Assembly: GCF_900107125.1 (NCBI RefSeq)
Contig: NZ_FNOU01000003.1
Span: forward strand, 120,275 to 184,274
DNA: 64,000 nucleotides
Source: Eubacterium barkeri
GTDB lineage: Bacteria; Bacillota; Clostridia; Eubacteriales; Eubacteriaceae
Direction: 5' to 3'
This document shows positions 16,434 to 25,792 of this stretch, one piece after another. The notes beneath the pieces are model-generated. The model worked only from the letters and a program-made list of their open reading frames with translations. It searched no databases and had not been told where the DNA came from. How positions within the stretch are numbered: position 1 is the first letter of the stretch; the number at the start of each line of letters is the position of its first letter. The translations under genes and the position numbers were made by a program.

Positions 16434-16497
16434 TTAAACATATATGTTTAAAATTATCGATTTTGTATAGTTTAATGGATTCCCATGGATTTGTCAA
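16434..16497 (-). promoter_or_regulatory. cooS promoter with a downstream 18-base perfect palindrome
   Basis: On the minus strand TTGACA (16497-16492), a 17-base spacer and TAAACT (16474-16469) make a good promoter. About 20 bases after the predicted start, 16434-16451 reads TTAAACATATATGTTTAA, a perfect palindrome. Its place in the early transcript suits a repressor operator. It does not match Fnr, Rex or CooA boxes that I know. Confidence 0.65.
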
Positions 16498-16534
16498 ACC
16501 TTTTTTAGGCATTTGACCCTCGGAAAGGTTTCAG

Positions 16535-16563
16535 TTGTTGAATGCCTTCTCCCATGGTAGAAT
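16535..16563 (+). promoter_or_regulatory. Promoter of the MFS exporter gene
   Basis: TTGTTG (16535-16540), 17 bases and TAGAAT (16558-16563) precede the exporter start by about 50 bases. It diverges from the cooS promoter. Confidence 0.55.
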
Positions 16564-16612
16564 AAAAATAGTATATTTTCGTTCGTAATCGGATTTATGG
16601 AAAGGAACCATC

Positions 16613-17815
16613 ATGCTTCCCCATTGGAAAAAGAACATCACCCTCTTCCTTTTAAGCCAGACCATCTCTATGTTGGGTTCTGCCCTGACGCAATATGCCA
16701 TGATTTGGTATGTCACTCTGAGTACCCAATCCGGAATGATGATGACACTGAGTACCCTCTGTACCTTTATACCCCAACTGTTCATCTCTCCCTTTGCCGG
16801 AGTGTGGGCAGACCGTTATAATCGTAAGCACCTCATCATCCTGGCGGACGGCCTGGTGGCATTGTCCACCCTGGGTCTGGCTCTGGCCTTTATGTCCGGG
16901 TACCGTGAGCTATGGCTCCTTTTTACTGTTGCTGCCATCCGTTCCGTTGGAACCGGAATCCAGATCCCTACGGTGAACGCCCTGATCCCTCAGATGGCCC
17001 CAGAGGATAAACTCATGCGGATCAATGGCATCAACGGTACCCTCCAGACCTTTACCATGCTGGTGGCACCGGCGGTTTCCGGTGCCCTTCTGGCCACAAC
17101 CACTGTCGAAGCCGCTTTTTTTGTAGATGTGGTGACCGCTGCTATTGGTATCTCCTGTTTTGCCGCCTTGGTGACTGTACCCAAGTCTACTTTCTCTCCC
17201 CAAAATAAGACAAAGGTCCTCACTGACCTTATGGTGGGTGTACGCTATACCTTCTCACACCCCTTTGTCCGGGGAATGCTCATCTTTTACGGTATCTTGA
17301 TGTTCCTGGTAAGCCCGGCGGCCTTTCTCACCCCGCTGCTCATCTCCCGTGAGTTTGCCAACGAGGTCTGGTATTTAACGGCCAATGAACTGGCTTATTC
17401 TGCCGGAGCCACCATCGGTGGCTTTATCATCTCCATCTGGGGTGGGTGGACAGACCGCATTAAAACCATTGCCGTGTTTACTTTCTTATACAGTATTCTC
17501 AGCATCGCCTTGGGATTATCGCCCTGGTTCATCATTTTTCTAGTGGCTATTTTCGGTATCGGCTTTACCGTGCCCTTCATCACCACCCCCTTCATCGTTT
17601 CCCTACAGGAAGAGGTAGAGGAATCCATGATGGGCAGGGTATTCTCCATGCTGCAGATTGTTGGTACAGGGGCTCTTCCCCTAGGCATGGTGCTTTTCGG
17701 ACCCCTGGCAGATGCGATGAGCATCCGCATCATCATTATTGCTACTTCGGTCGTCATCCTGTTAACCATCATCCTGCTGCGGAACAGCCGGGATATCCAG
17801 GGGACACGGCATTAA
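16613..17815 (+). CDS. MFS exporter of the DHA3 (MefA-like) drug-efflux family
   Basis: The 400-residue protein has twelve predicted membrane segments and DHA3-type marks: the loop 2-3 motif GVWADRYNRKHLI, and RSVGTGIQIPTVNALIPQM in the fourth to fifth segment. Family members export macrolides, siderophores or peptides by proton antiport, but the substrate cannot be told. AAAGGA precedes ATG 16613. The gene is monocistronic and is transcribed divergently from the cooS operon, sharing a 219-base control region with it. Confidence 0.85.
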   Translation: MLPHWKKNITLFLLSQTISMLGSALTQYAMIWYVTLSTQSGMMMTLSTLCTFIPQLFISPFAGVWADRYNRKHLIILADGLVALSTLGLALAFMSGYRELWLLFTVAAIRSVGTGIQIPTVNALIPQMAPEDKLMRINGINGTLQTFTMLVAPAVSGALLATTTVEAAFFVDVVTAAIGISCFAALVTVPKSTFSPQNKTKVLTDLMVGVRYTFSHPFVRGMLIFYGILMFLVSPAAFLTPLLISREFANEVWYLTANELAYSAGATIGGFIISIWGGWTDRIKTIAVFTFLYSILSIALGLSPWFIIFLVAIFGIGFTVPFITTPFIVSLQEEVEESMMGRVFSMLQIVGTGALPLGMVLFGPLADAMSIRIIIIATSVVILLTIILLRNSRDIQGTRH

Positions 17816-17826
17816 ATGGAACGAAA

Positions 17827-17873
17827 AAAAGCCCTGAACACCGTTATTTAAAAGTGTTTCAAGGCTTTTTATT
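17827..17873 (+). terminator. Terminator after the MFS exporter
   Basis: An imperfect stem between AAAAGCCCTGAACAC and GTGTTTCAAGGCTTTTT, with one mismatch and one bulge, is followed by a T tract. It precedes the tRNA-Arg on the other strand. Confidence 0.6.
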
Positions 17874-17883
17874 TTGTCGAATA

Positions 17884-17960
17884 TGGTGCGCCCGATACGA
17901 TTCGAACGTACGGCACATGGCTTCGGAGACCATTGCTCTATCCACCTGAGCTACGGGCGC
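17884..17960 (-). tRNA. tRNA-Arg (anticodon CCG)
   Basis: The minus strand folds as a complete cloverleaf. The acceptor is GCGCCCG/CGGGCGC, the D arm is GCTC...GAGC, and the anticodon stem is ATGGT/GCCAT with loop CTCCGAA. The T arm has TTCGAAT, the discriminator is A, and the terminal CCA is encoded. The anticodon CCG reads CGG codons. Length is 77 bases. Confidence 0.95.
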
Positions 17961-18135
17961 TAAAAGGTTACTGAATTATTATACCTTAACTGCATAAATT
18001 GTCAATACGGATTTTCAGTCTTTTTCAAAAGAATTCCAAGAATTTTCTTGTTCAGAAAGAAAATATATTCATTTTTAAGGAATTCAAGGCAAAAAAAATG
18101 ATATACTTTATAAAATAAAACCAACGGAGGTTATG

Positions 18136-18615
18136 ATGAAGCGAAATGATTATATCAGCTGGGACGAATATTTCATGGGTATTGCCCATCTGGCTGCCCA
18201 GCGCAGTAAAGACCCCGGCACCCAGGTAGGCGCTTGCATCGTCGATGCCGATAATAAAATACTGACCATGGGATACAATGGAATGCCCACGGGCTGCGAT
18301 GACGACCATATGCCCTGGGCGCGGGAAGGTGATCCCTTAAACACAAAGTATTTATACGTTTGTCATGCCGAGTTTAATGCTATTTTAAATAGTGGTGGCC
18401 GCTCTTTAAAGGGTGCTACCTTGTACGCCACCCTTTTCCCCTGTAATGAGTGTGCCAAAGCCATTATCCAATCCGGGATTAAGCGGGTGATTTATGGGGA
18501 AGATAAATACGCCGATTCTGACAGTGTGCTGGCTTCAAAGCGTATGTTTGAAATGGCTGGTGTCTCCTATGATGCCTATGTCCCCTCAGGCAAGCAGATT
18601 ACCATCGAATTATAA
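18136..18615 (+). CDS. Deoxycytidylate (dCMP) deaminase, ComEB-like
   Basis: The 159-residue zinc enzyme deaminates dCMP to dUMP for thymidylate synthesis. The zinc/proton-shuttle motif CHAEFNAIL and the second zinc motif PCNECAK are intact, and SKDPGTQVGACIVD and GYNGMPTGC are typical of dCMP deaminases. GGAGG lies 5 bases before ATG 18136 and only 2 before the adjacent ATG at 18133, so the second is preferred. TATACT at 18102-18107 could be the -10, although no good -35 goes with it. It is a single-gene unit. Confidence 0.93.
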   Translation: MKRNDYISWDEYFMGIAHLAAQRSKDPGTQVGACIVDADNKILTMGYNGMPTGCDDDHMPWAREGDPLNTKYLYVCHAEFNAILNSGGRSLKGATLYATLFPCNECAKAIIQSGIKRVIYGEDKYADSDSVLASKRMFEMAGVSYDAYVPSGKQITIEL

Positions 18616-18630
18616 ATGAACACAGATTTA

Positions 18631-18671
18631 AAACGTGCCCGACGCCACTTGAGTGACTGGGCACGTTTTTT
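18631..18671 (+). terminator. Terminator after dCMP deaminase
   Basis: AAACGTGCCC (18631-18640) pairs with GGGCACGTTT (18659-18668), followed by more T. It also faces the end of the hybrid kinase gene. Confidence 0.85.
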
Positions 18672-18676
18672 ACGGA

Positions 18677-21600
18677 TTATGGTCTCTGTTGGTCAAAGCA
18701 TTGTTTTAAAGTGCTATACAGTATCTGAGTATCAATCGGCTTTGCAATATGACCATTCATTCCACTGGAAAAGGCTTCGGATACATCCTCGGTGAAGGCA
18801 TTGGCCGTCATGGCGTATATCGGTATCGTCGCTGCTTCAGGATGATTAGATTTACGAATTGCCTTTGCCGCCTCATAACCATCCATAAAAGGCATCTGAA
18901 CGTCCATCAAAATGGCGTCATAGGTTCCTGGCTCCATGGCCATAAAACCTTCTACCGCTTCCTTGCCATCCACTGCACAATCCACCCTTAAGCCAACCAG
19001 TTCCAATAAATCAATGGCAATTTCACGGTTTATTTCATTATCCTCTGCTAATAAAATGCGTTTTCCAGTAAAATTGTAGTCCTGTTCATCGGCCGTGGCT
19101 TTTGTATATTTTCCACCGCTTAAAGTCATCAGCACATTATAAACAGTCGATTGAAACAAGGGTTTCGAGATGAACATATTCGCCCCCGCCGCCTTGGCTT
19201 CATCCTCTATTTCTGAAAGATCGTAGGCTGAAACGATGATGATAATGGTGTCCTCATCGTACAACTCCCGAATTTTCCGTGTAACCTCTACCCCATTTGT
19301 TCCCGGCATTTTCCAGTCAACAAAGCAAAGATCATAACCACTACCCGCAATATAAGCATCCTGAATCCGTGCAAGGGCATCCTCCCCACCCTCAGCTGTT
19401 TCAAATTGAACACCAATACGTTCGAGCACGATGGTGGTGTATTCCAGAGTCTGGGCATCATCATCCACCACTAAGGCTTTAATATCCCTAAATTCTGCCG
19501 GTTCATTTTGTGGTACATCCGATATGCTGTCAAAAGGAAGTTCTACGGCAAAGGTCGTTCCCACTCCAACGGTGCTTTCCAGCGTTATGGCGCCATGCAT
19601 CATTTCAACCAAACTTTTGGTAATGGATAAACCTAAACCGCTTCCCCCGTGGTTTTGAGCCGTTTCCGCACTCTCCTGCTCAAAGGGCTTGAAAATACGG
19701 GTTTGCATTTCCTTGGAAATACCAGCCCCGGTATCCGTAACCGCAAATCGAAAGTATATTTTTTCTCCCTGACGATCCTCTTGGGCGATCAAAACCTTAA
19801 TGCTTCCACCCTTTGGCGTGAATTTATAAGCATTGGACAGAAGATTCAGGAGAATCTGGTTAAGCCTCAGGGCATCGCCTACCAGCATTTCCTCTGTGAC
19901 GCCCGAAAGCAATACCTCAAACTCAATTTCCTTTTCTTTACACTGCGTATAATATAGCGTGGTAAGGGACGTTAAAAGAGCTTTTAAATCAAAGGGATTG
20001 TGGGCAATTTTTAGTTTTTCACTTTCAATTGCTGACATATCCAACACATCATTGATAATACTCAAGAGAATTTTTGCAGATGCATCAATTTTAGATAAAT
20101 AATCCTTTGTTTTGAACGAATCATCCGTATGATGTTTGGCGATTTCCGTCAAACCCACGATAGCATTCATGGGGGTTCGGATTTCATGACTCATCCTGGC
20201 CAGGAATTGAGATTTGGCTTGATTGGCATGCTCTGCCTGACGGACCGATTCAGAAAGCTGCTTATTTTTTTCCTGAATTTTCTCTGTGTTTTTTTGACGA
20301 ATGTTTAAAATCTGCCAAAACATAAGAACACACAAAAGGATAAGCAAAACGATAAAAATGAAAGGCACGCGATATTTATATAGCATGTCCCCCAAGGTAA
20401 GATGATAAGGCTTACCGGTGGTATATTTGGCGATAATCTGGGACACTGTATCCTCGTCAATCTGGGCGATGCTTTTATTGACAACCGAAATCAGCATCGG
20501 ATCTGATAATAGGGGATTGACGTTCCCATTTTCATCAACAAGGGAAACAGCACTTAGACAAAGTTGATCGCTCAGCCCCTCCACAGGAAAGGCCGATAGG
20601 CTTTCATACTGGGGCTTGGATAAAAGATAGGTCACCACATATTGGTTCTGCATGGCCAAATCAGCTTTTCCATCTAAAACCGCCTGAAAACTTTCCTCCA
20701 CCGTATCATATACATCAATGGTAAAATTGGGGTATTTCGTTTGCAAAAAAGCCTCAATGCTCCCTGACCCTGTGGCCATGGCAATTTTATAAGATGCATC
20801 TTTGTCAAAGGTCGTATCCGATTTTCCTACGAATACCTTTTGAGCTGCCAAATAGGGATTCGATAGCCGTAGTCCCTCTGTTTTCAGATTAATGCTGTTG
20901 TACTCCACACTGGCAATTAATCCGATTTTATGTTCCGTTAAATAATCATAGCTGACTTTTCCTGGTGGCAAAGGAATATACTGAATGGAAAGCCCACTAA
21001 TTTCGGAAATCTTATCCACAATATCCCGGGTCATTCCTGCAAATTCTCCAGTATTCGTATCCTCATAAGACACCGGATCCTGATTCGAAACATATCCCAA
21101 ATTAACGGAGCCCAGCTTTACAATATATTCCTGCTCCGCCTTACTAAAGGCTTGTGAATTTTGAACATCATCAAAATATTCTTTATCCAGGGACATTTCA
21201 TAGTAGCGATTATTGGTGTGAATATAGACTTGGGCAGCATCCACCCCTACTTTAATTGAGGGATCATTGGGGTTACAGGCAAAGTACATATCCACTGGGG
21301 TCATCCGGGCTATAACCTTATAGTCATTGGTATATCGGATGGTCCCCATCATCAGGGCATCAACCTGACCAGCGTCTAAAGCCGCACGGGCCTCCTGATC
21401 AGTGGCATAATCCGACATAATAACTGAAACACCTTTTTCGGCCATGGTTTCCTGACATAAAGAACGGTAGGCTGAACCGGAAATACAGCCGACGCGCAGA
21501 CCACCGAAATTACTGTAATCCTCATAGGCATAGTGGGTATTATCGGTTTTCACACAAAGTAATGCCCCATTTTCTCCCATACTTTCTTCTGAAAAATCAT

Positions 21601-21910
21601 AAAGCCCTTCACGCCCGGGGGCCTTCTGTACGCCGACAACGATATCTACAGCGCCTTGCTCCAGATTTTCCAGGGCCTGACTAAAGGACATATCCACGTA
21701 ATCCAAAGTCCATCCATTATAATCGGCAATATCCCTTAAATATTCTACGGCGTATCCTTTAACTGTTCCATCCACTTGACGTTCAATAAAATTAGGATAG
21801 TTCATCACAGCCACTTTAACTGTTTTTTCGGTACTTGCTGCCCAAACCGGCAACGTACTGACTATCAGTATGATCACTAGCATTAATATTAATCTAAACG
21901 GATGCTTCAA
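18677..21910 (-). CDS. BvgS-like hybrid sensor histidine kinase with two solute-binding domains and two receivers
   Basis: The 1077-residue protein starts with a signal peptide (HPFRLILMLVIILIVS, ending VWAAS). Two tandem SBP_bac_3 solute-binding domains follow outside the cell (about 30-250 and 270-490), then a membrane segment near 505-525. The cytoplasmic part has a HisKA domain with His575 in MSHEIRTPMNA, an ATPase domain (NQILLNLLSNAYKFTPKGG), and two receivers with phospho-acceptors Asp865 and Asp1003. I start it at TTG 21910. GGGGAGG lies about 9 bases upstream, and this puts the signal peptide at the true N-terminus; the frame upstream of it overlaps the previous gene. It follows the c-di-GMP protein by 4 bases and likely forms one phosphorelay unit with it. 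There is no Hpt domain, so the output step is open. Confidence 0.9.
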   Translation of the reverse strand: MKHPFRLILMLVIILIVSTLPVWAASTEKTVKVAVMNYPNFIERQVDGTVKGYAVEYLRDIADYNGWTLDYVDMSFSQALENLEQGAVDIVVGVQKAPGREGLYDFSEESMGENGALLCVKTDNTHYAYEDYSNFGGLRVGCISGSAYRSLCQETMAEKGVSVIMSDYATDQEARAALDAGQVDALMMGTIRYTNDYKVIARMTPVDMYFACNPNDPSIKVGVDAAQVYIHTNNRYYEMSLDKEYFDDVQNSQAFSKAEQEYIVKLGSVNLGYVSNQDPVSYEDTNTGEFAGMTRDIVDKISEISGLSIQYIPLPPGKVSYDYLTEHKIGLIASVEYNSINLKTEGLRLSNPYLAAQKVFVGKSDTTFDKDASYKIAMATGSGSIEAFLQTKYPNFTIDVYDTVEESFQAVLDGKADLAMQNQYVVTYLLSKPQYESLSAFPVEGLSDQLCLSAVSLVDENGNVNPLLSDPMLISVVNKSIAQIDEDTVSQIIAKYTTGKPYHLTLGDMLYKYRVPFIFIVLLILLCVLMFWQILNIRQKNTEKIQEKNKQLSESVRQAEHANQAKSQFLARMSHEIRTPMNAIVGLTEIAKHHTDDSFKTKDYLSKIDASAKILLSIINDVLDMSAIESEKLKIAHNPFDLKALLTSLTTLYYTQCKEKEIEFEVLLSGVTEEMLVGDALRLNQILLNLLSNAYKFTPKGGSIKVLIAQEDRQGEKIYFRFAVTDTGAGISKEMQTRIFKPFEQESAETAQNHGGSGLGLSITKSLVEMMHGAITLESTVGVGTTFAVELPFDSISDVPQNEPAEFRDIKALVVDDDAQTLEYTTIVLERIGVQFETAEGGEDALARIQDAYIAGSGYDLCFVDWKMPGTNGVEVTRKIRELYDEDTIIIIVSAYDLSEIEDEAKAAGANMFISKPLFQSTVYNVLMTLSGGKYTKATADEQDYNFTGKRILLAEDNEINREIAIDLLELVGLRVDCAVDGKEAVEGFMAMEPGTYDAILMDVQMPFMDGYEAAKAIRKSNHPEAATIPIYAMTANAFTEDVSEAFSSGMNGHIAKPIDTQILYSTLKQCFDQQRP

Positions 21911-21914
21911 CGGA

Positions 21915-24900
21915 TCACACCTCCCCTTGTCCCGGATTGATGGGTCTGTCCATTTTAAACTGTCCAATATTTTCTGCTGTCCCAATGGTTTTTATGGGGT
22001 TTCCCTGATCATCAAAAATATTGGTGCATCTGATTCGCCACCAAATCTGCTGCCCCGAGGGTTCATTAAGTGGGATATCGTAGCAAACCGCCTTTACCCC
22101 ATCATAAAGCGCCTGCTGTTTTTCTTGATACAGATTGACATATTCCGGGGGAATGATGCCGCTTTCTACCAGAAACCGACTGTACTGAGGAATGACATCT
22201 GCAAACCCTAAATTTGCTCCCTGGATACCATTAACACACGTATCCGTTAGTAGGTCGTGTTCCCAATACTGAAGTCCAGAGTGGGAGAGGGCAATCTCCA
22301 GCTTTAACCGTTGTTCATTAAGGCTCTCGGTAGTCAAACGCTCCTTTGTAATGTCAATAATGGTGACGTAAAACCAACCTTCTCCATTTTCATCCTGCAC
22401 CAAATGACCAATATCATGAACCCAACACAGACTGCCATCTTCCTTCTCAATCCGATATTCGCATTCATCCACATTTCCGACAGCAATTTGTGTTCTAATT
22501 TCATTGAGAACCCGTTCCCGATCTTCATGCCAGACCATTTTTTTAAAGGAACGGCCAAACTTTTCATCAAATCGCTGCCGGCTATAGCCCAACATTTTCA
22601 GCATATTCTCACTTACAAAATCAAAGGTATCATTGTCCTCTGCACGATAACGAAAAATTCCCCCTGGCATTAAATCCAGCAGCCGCTTACGGTCTTCTGA
22701 GAGATCCGTTAATTGTTGGGCGATGGCTGCCCGGGCAGTATTATCTTGAATATACTGAATTCTTGCGATTTTTCCGCCCCATTCCGTCAGCTTTCCCTTA
22801 ATGATGTAATGCTTTCCCTTGGCTTGATCGACCACCTCATGTTCACAGTACTCCTTCGACATTTCAGCCAAAGGCACGCAGTGGGGACAGGGCTTTGTAT
22901 ATCCCCAAATCAGATTATAGCATTTTTTCCCTGACCCAGTCCGTCGGTCACACCCTGCAATTTCACCAACGACATGATTCAGGTAGAGCACATCGTAATT
23001 TTCTGTGTCGCATACCATGATCCCATCGCTGGTTTCATCTAAGAGCCAATCTAAATTTCGGGAAAGTACAGGGGATGGCATAGGCATTTCATGGTCGTAA
23101 ATCTGGTACTGATTTTTCCCAAGCCGTTTAGCCACCAACAGAGCACTATCGCCATTTTTATAGAGCGTTTGATAATCGGTGCCTTGATCTGGTGCGATGG
23201 ATACACCTGCCGTCGCTGTTATTTCCACACCACCATACTGGACCCTTAGTTTTCTGCAAAGCAGACTGACACGTTTATGTAACTCCGGCAGATGCGTTAA
23301 GGTTGGTAAGAAAATGGCAAATTCATCCCCGCCCAATCGCGTGATAATATCCCTTTCTTCAAAATAGCATCGCAAAATATCAGCAATATCCACCAGAACC
23401 GCATCCCCCTGATCATGACCAAAAACATCGTTTATCGTCTTGAAATTATCCAGATCCAAAATGATAAAGGCGCCATCATTGGGTCCAGATGCCGCAAAAA
23501 ATGCATTCATCCGTGTTTCTAAGGCGATGCGGTTATACAGACCCGTTAAGGCATCGTGCTCTGCCTGATAGCGCATAGCCTCCACTTCCTGACTCAAGAG
23601 CGTTTCTCTTTCCATAAGGCGCAGCTTAGACTCTGCTAAAGCACTATTGACCCGGTGTCGGGCAACCTCTGTATGATAAGGCTTTGAAATAAAATCATCT
23701 GCTCCCATGGACAGCGCTCTGGCCTCCCCCTCTTCCCCAAGCTTTGAGGTAATGATGACCGGAATACCGCAGGTATCCGGGTTCTCTTTCAGTTGCCCCA
23801 ATAGCTGGAATCCGTCCATAATCGGCATCACCAAATCCAATAAGATGATGTCAACCATTTTATAGTTTTTAAGAACATAATCGGAAGCGGTTTGCCCATT
23901 ATTAATTTCAACGATGGTATAGGTGCTCGAAAAAATTTCTGCCAAAATCTTTCGGTTGACCTCAACATCATCGACAATCACCATCACCCCCTTTGTCCCA
24001 CCATTGTGGATTGCAACCTGATTGCTCGGCACATAATCCCCCAGGGAGTCAGCATCACAATTGGCAATAACGGACTCTTTTAAATAAGCTTCAAAGGCAG
24101 TGCGGGGCATTGGCCTTGCATAATAGTACCCTTGGACGCAGTGGCACCCCATTTTTCTCAAGATATCCAGCTGGGTCTTGGTTTCCACTCCCTCTGCCAC
24201 AACATCCAAATTCAGCCATTTGGCTAAACTTATCACAAAACTCAAAATACTCGGACTGCCACTACCGGCTGTTTCATTTTGAATGAATTGCATATCCAGT
24301 TTGAGAATGTCCAGGGGCATCTGGGATAGCATATTCAGGGACGAATACCCTGAGCCAAAATCGTCCATTTCAATAATGAATCCCAAATTCTTCAGTTTTC
24401 TGACTGTTTTAATCAGCTGCTCCGGATCCTCTGTATAGGCGGTTTCGGTGATTTCTAAATGGAGGTAACGGGGCTGAATCCCTGCTTCGTTCACCAGTCC
24501 CAGTAAGAATTCCGGTAAATCGGTACGGTAAATATCCAGCCTTGAAATATTCACCGAAATGGGGATTAACCGTTGTCCTTGATCCTGCCAGTCTTTTAAT
24601 GTCTGACAGACCGTCCGCCACACATACTGATCAAGCTTTGTAATAAAGCCATTGCGTTCAAAAATGGGAATGAAGATCCCTGGGGACATCAATCCCTTTT
24701 CGGGATGGACCCACCGGATAAGTGCTTCTGCCCCAACGACTGCTTCCTTCTTCACATCATACTTAGGCTGATAATATACTTTGAACTGATTGTCCTGAAC
24801 CGCGATTTCCATTTCATCAAGAATGGATTGCTCAAAGAGGAGGTCCTGACGAATGATATCATCGTAGTAGGCGTAAGGTGTATCGTACTGTCCCTTTATG

Positions 24901-25727
24901 GATTTACAGGCAATGACCCCGCGGTCGCACATCACATTTGCGGGAATATCCAGTGCCTTAACCACATAAATGCCAAAACGAAGCCCCAGGCTGATGGGAA
25001 TAGGAAATCGATTGACCTGGGCAATCATTTCATCAAAACAGGTTTTGTCATAGGCGGGTCGATGGGGCAGTAAGCAGGCAAATTGATCCACACCAATCCG
25101 GCCACAGATCCCTTCCTCTACAAAATAATTCTCCATCAAACCGGCCAAGTGTTTAAGTAGCGCATCTCCAGTATCCATCCCAAATAAATCATTAACCAAT
25201 TTAAAACGTTCAATATCACAGCAGATCAGGTCATAACTTTCTGAGGGTTTACCTTTAATTTTCATCATTATCTGCTCATAAAAAAATTCTTTTTTCAGGA
25301 CTCCCGTCAATGCATCCTTACGAACAGCATTGACCAAAGCCGCTGTTTCTCTAAGCTTAATGGTATTTGCCAGTCGGTGCTTAATAACCGCAGGCTTATA
25401 GGGCTTCACTAAAACATCGTTGGCCCCCATGGATAAAGCCAAAACCTCAGTGTCCGCAGCATCATCCCCGGTTGTTACAATAATCGGAATCTTTGACAAA
25501 AGCGTATCGCCGCTCATGGCTGTCATCACCTCATACCCATTCATAACAGGCATGGTAATATCCAGCAAAATCGCAGCAATACGCTCCTTTTGTTGGTGTA
25601 ATATATCTAAGGCAATCTTTCCATTTTCTGCTTCCAGGATTGTGTAATCTTCCTTCAAAATCCCAGACAAAACCAGGCGGTTTACCCGCCGATCATCCAC
25701 AATCAAGACACATTTTCTCTTTGGCAT
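21915..25727 (-). CDS. Multi-domain c-di-GMP protein: REC-GGDEF(degenerate)-EAL-REC-GGDEF-PAS x3
   Basis: The 1270-residue cytosolic protein has no membrane segment. In order: a receiver (Asp56 in LLDITMP); a GGDEF domain whose signature is GVDQF at 212-216, so probably not a cyclase; an EAL domain (Glu334 in GAEALIRW) with VNIS, EITE, MDDFGSGYSS, LKLD, AEGVET and QGYYYARP intact; and a second receiver (LLDLVMPIMDG). A canonical GGDEF at 799-803 follows, then PAS-like sensor segments from about 900, one with a Cys cluster (KCYNLIWGYTKPCPHC). It can in principle both make and break c-di-GMP. The next gene is a hybrid kinase, which could phosphorylate the receivers. GGGGAGG precedes ATG 25727. 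Confidence 0.92.
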   Translation of the reverse strand: MPKRKCVLIVDDRRVNRLVLSGILKEDYTILEAENGKIALDILHQQKERIAAILLDITMPVMNGYEVMTAMSGDTLLSKIPIIVTTGDDAADTEVLALSMGANDVLVKPYKPAVIKHRLANTIKLRETAALVNAVRKDALTGVLKKEFFYEQIMMKIKGKPSESYDLICCDIERFKLVNDLFGMDTGDALLKHLAGLMENYFVEEGICGRIGVDQFACLLPHRPAYDKTCFDEMIAQVNRFPIPISLGLRFGIYVVKALDIPANVMCDRGVIACKSIKGQYDTPYAYYDDIIRQDLLFEQSILDEMEIAVQDNQFKVYYQPKYDVKKEAVVGAEALIRWVHPEKGLMSPGIFIPIFERNGFITKLDQYVWRTVCQTLKDWQDQGQRLIPISVNISRLDIYRTDLPEFLLGLVNEAGIQPRYLHLEITETAYTEDPEQLIKTVRKLKNLGFIIEMDDFGSGYSSLNMLSQMPLDILKLDMQFIQNETAGSGSPSILSFVISLAKWLNLDVVAEGVETKTQLDILRKMGCHCVQGYYYARPMPRTAFEAYLKESVIANCDADSLGDYVPSNQVAIHNGGTKGVMVIVDDVEVNRKILAEIFSSTYTIVEINNGQTASDYVLKNYKMVDIILLDLVMPIMDGFQLLGQLKENPDTCGIPVIITSKLGEEGEARALSMGADDFISKPYHTEVARHRVNSALAESKLRLMERETLLSQEVEAMRYQAEHDALTGLYNRIALETRMNAFFAASGPNDGAFIILDLDNFKTINDVFGHDQGDAVLVDIADILRCYFEERDIITRLGGDEFAIFLPTLTHLPELHKRVSLLCRKLRVQYGGVEITATAGVSIAPDQGTDYQTLYKNGDSALLVAKRLGKNQYQIYDHEMPMPSPVLSRNLDWLLDETSDGIMVCDTENYDVLYLNHVVGEIAGCDRRTGSGKKCYNLIWGYTKPCPHCVPLAEMSKEYCEHEVVDQAKGKHYIIKGKLTEWGGKIARIQYIQDNTARAAIAQQLTDLSEDRKRLLDLMPGGIFRYRAEDNDTFDFVSENMLKMLGYSRQRFDEKFGRSFKKMVWHEDRERVLNEIRTQIAVGNVDECEYRIEKEDGSLCWVHDIGHLVQDENGEGWFYVTIIDITKERLTTESLNEQRLKLEIALSHSGLQYWEHDLLTDTCVNGIQGANLGFADVIPQYSRFLVESGIIPPEYVNLYQEKQQALYDGVKAVCYDIPLNEPSGQQIWWRIRCTNIFDDQGNPIKTIGTAENIGQFKMDRPINPGQGEV

Positions 25728-25792
25728 CGAAATGCCCTCCCCTTTTTTCTATCTCTATCCCTATCATTCTGCCGATGCGTATTCTTCTCTTT

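Noticed and set aside
16434..16451. Reading the palindrome as a CooA, Fnr or Rex box
   Set aside because: The half-site TTAAACATA differs from TGTCA, TTGAT and TTGTTAA, and it lies downstream of the start, unlike activator sites.
23228..25670. Several plus-strand frames across the signalling genes
   Set aside because: All are antisense shadows of the long c-di-GMP protein and lack ribosome sites.
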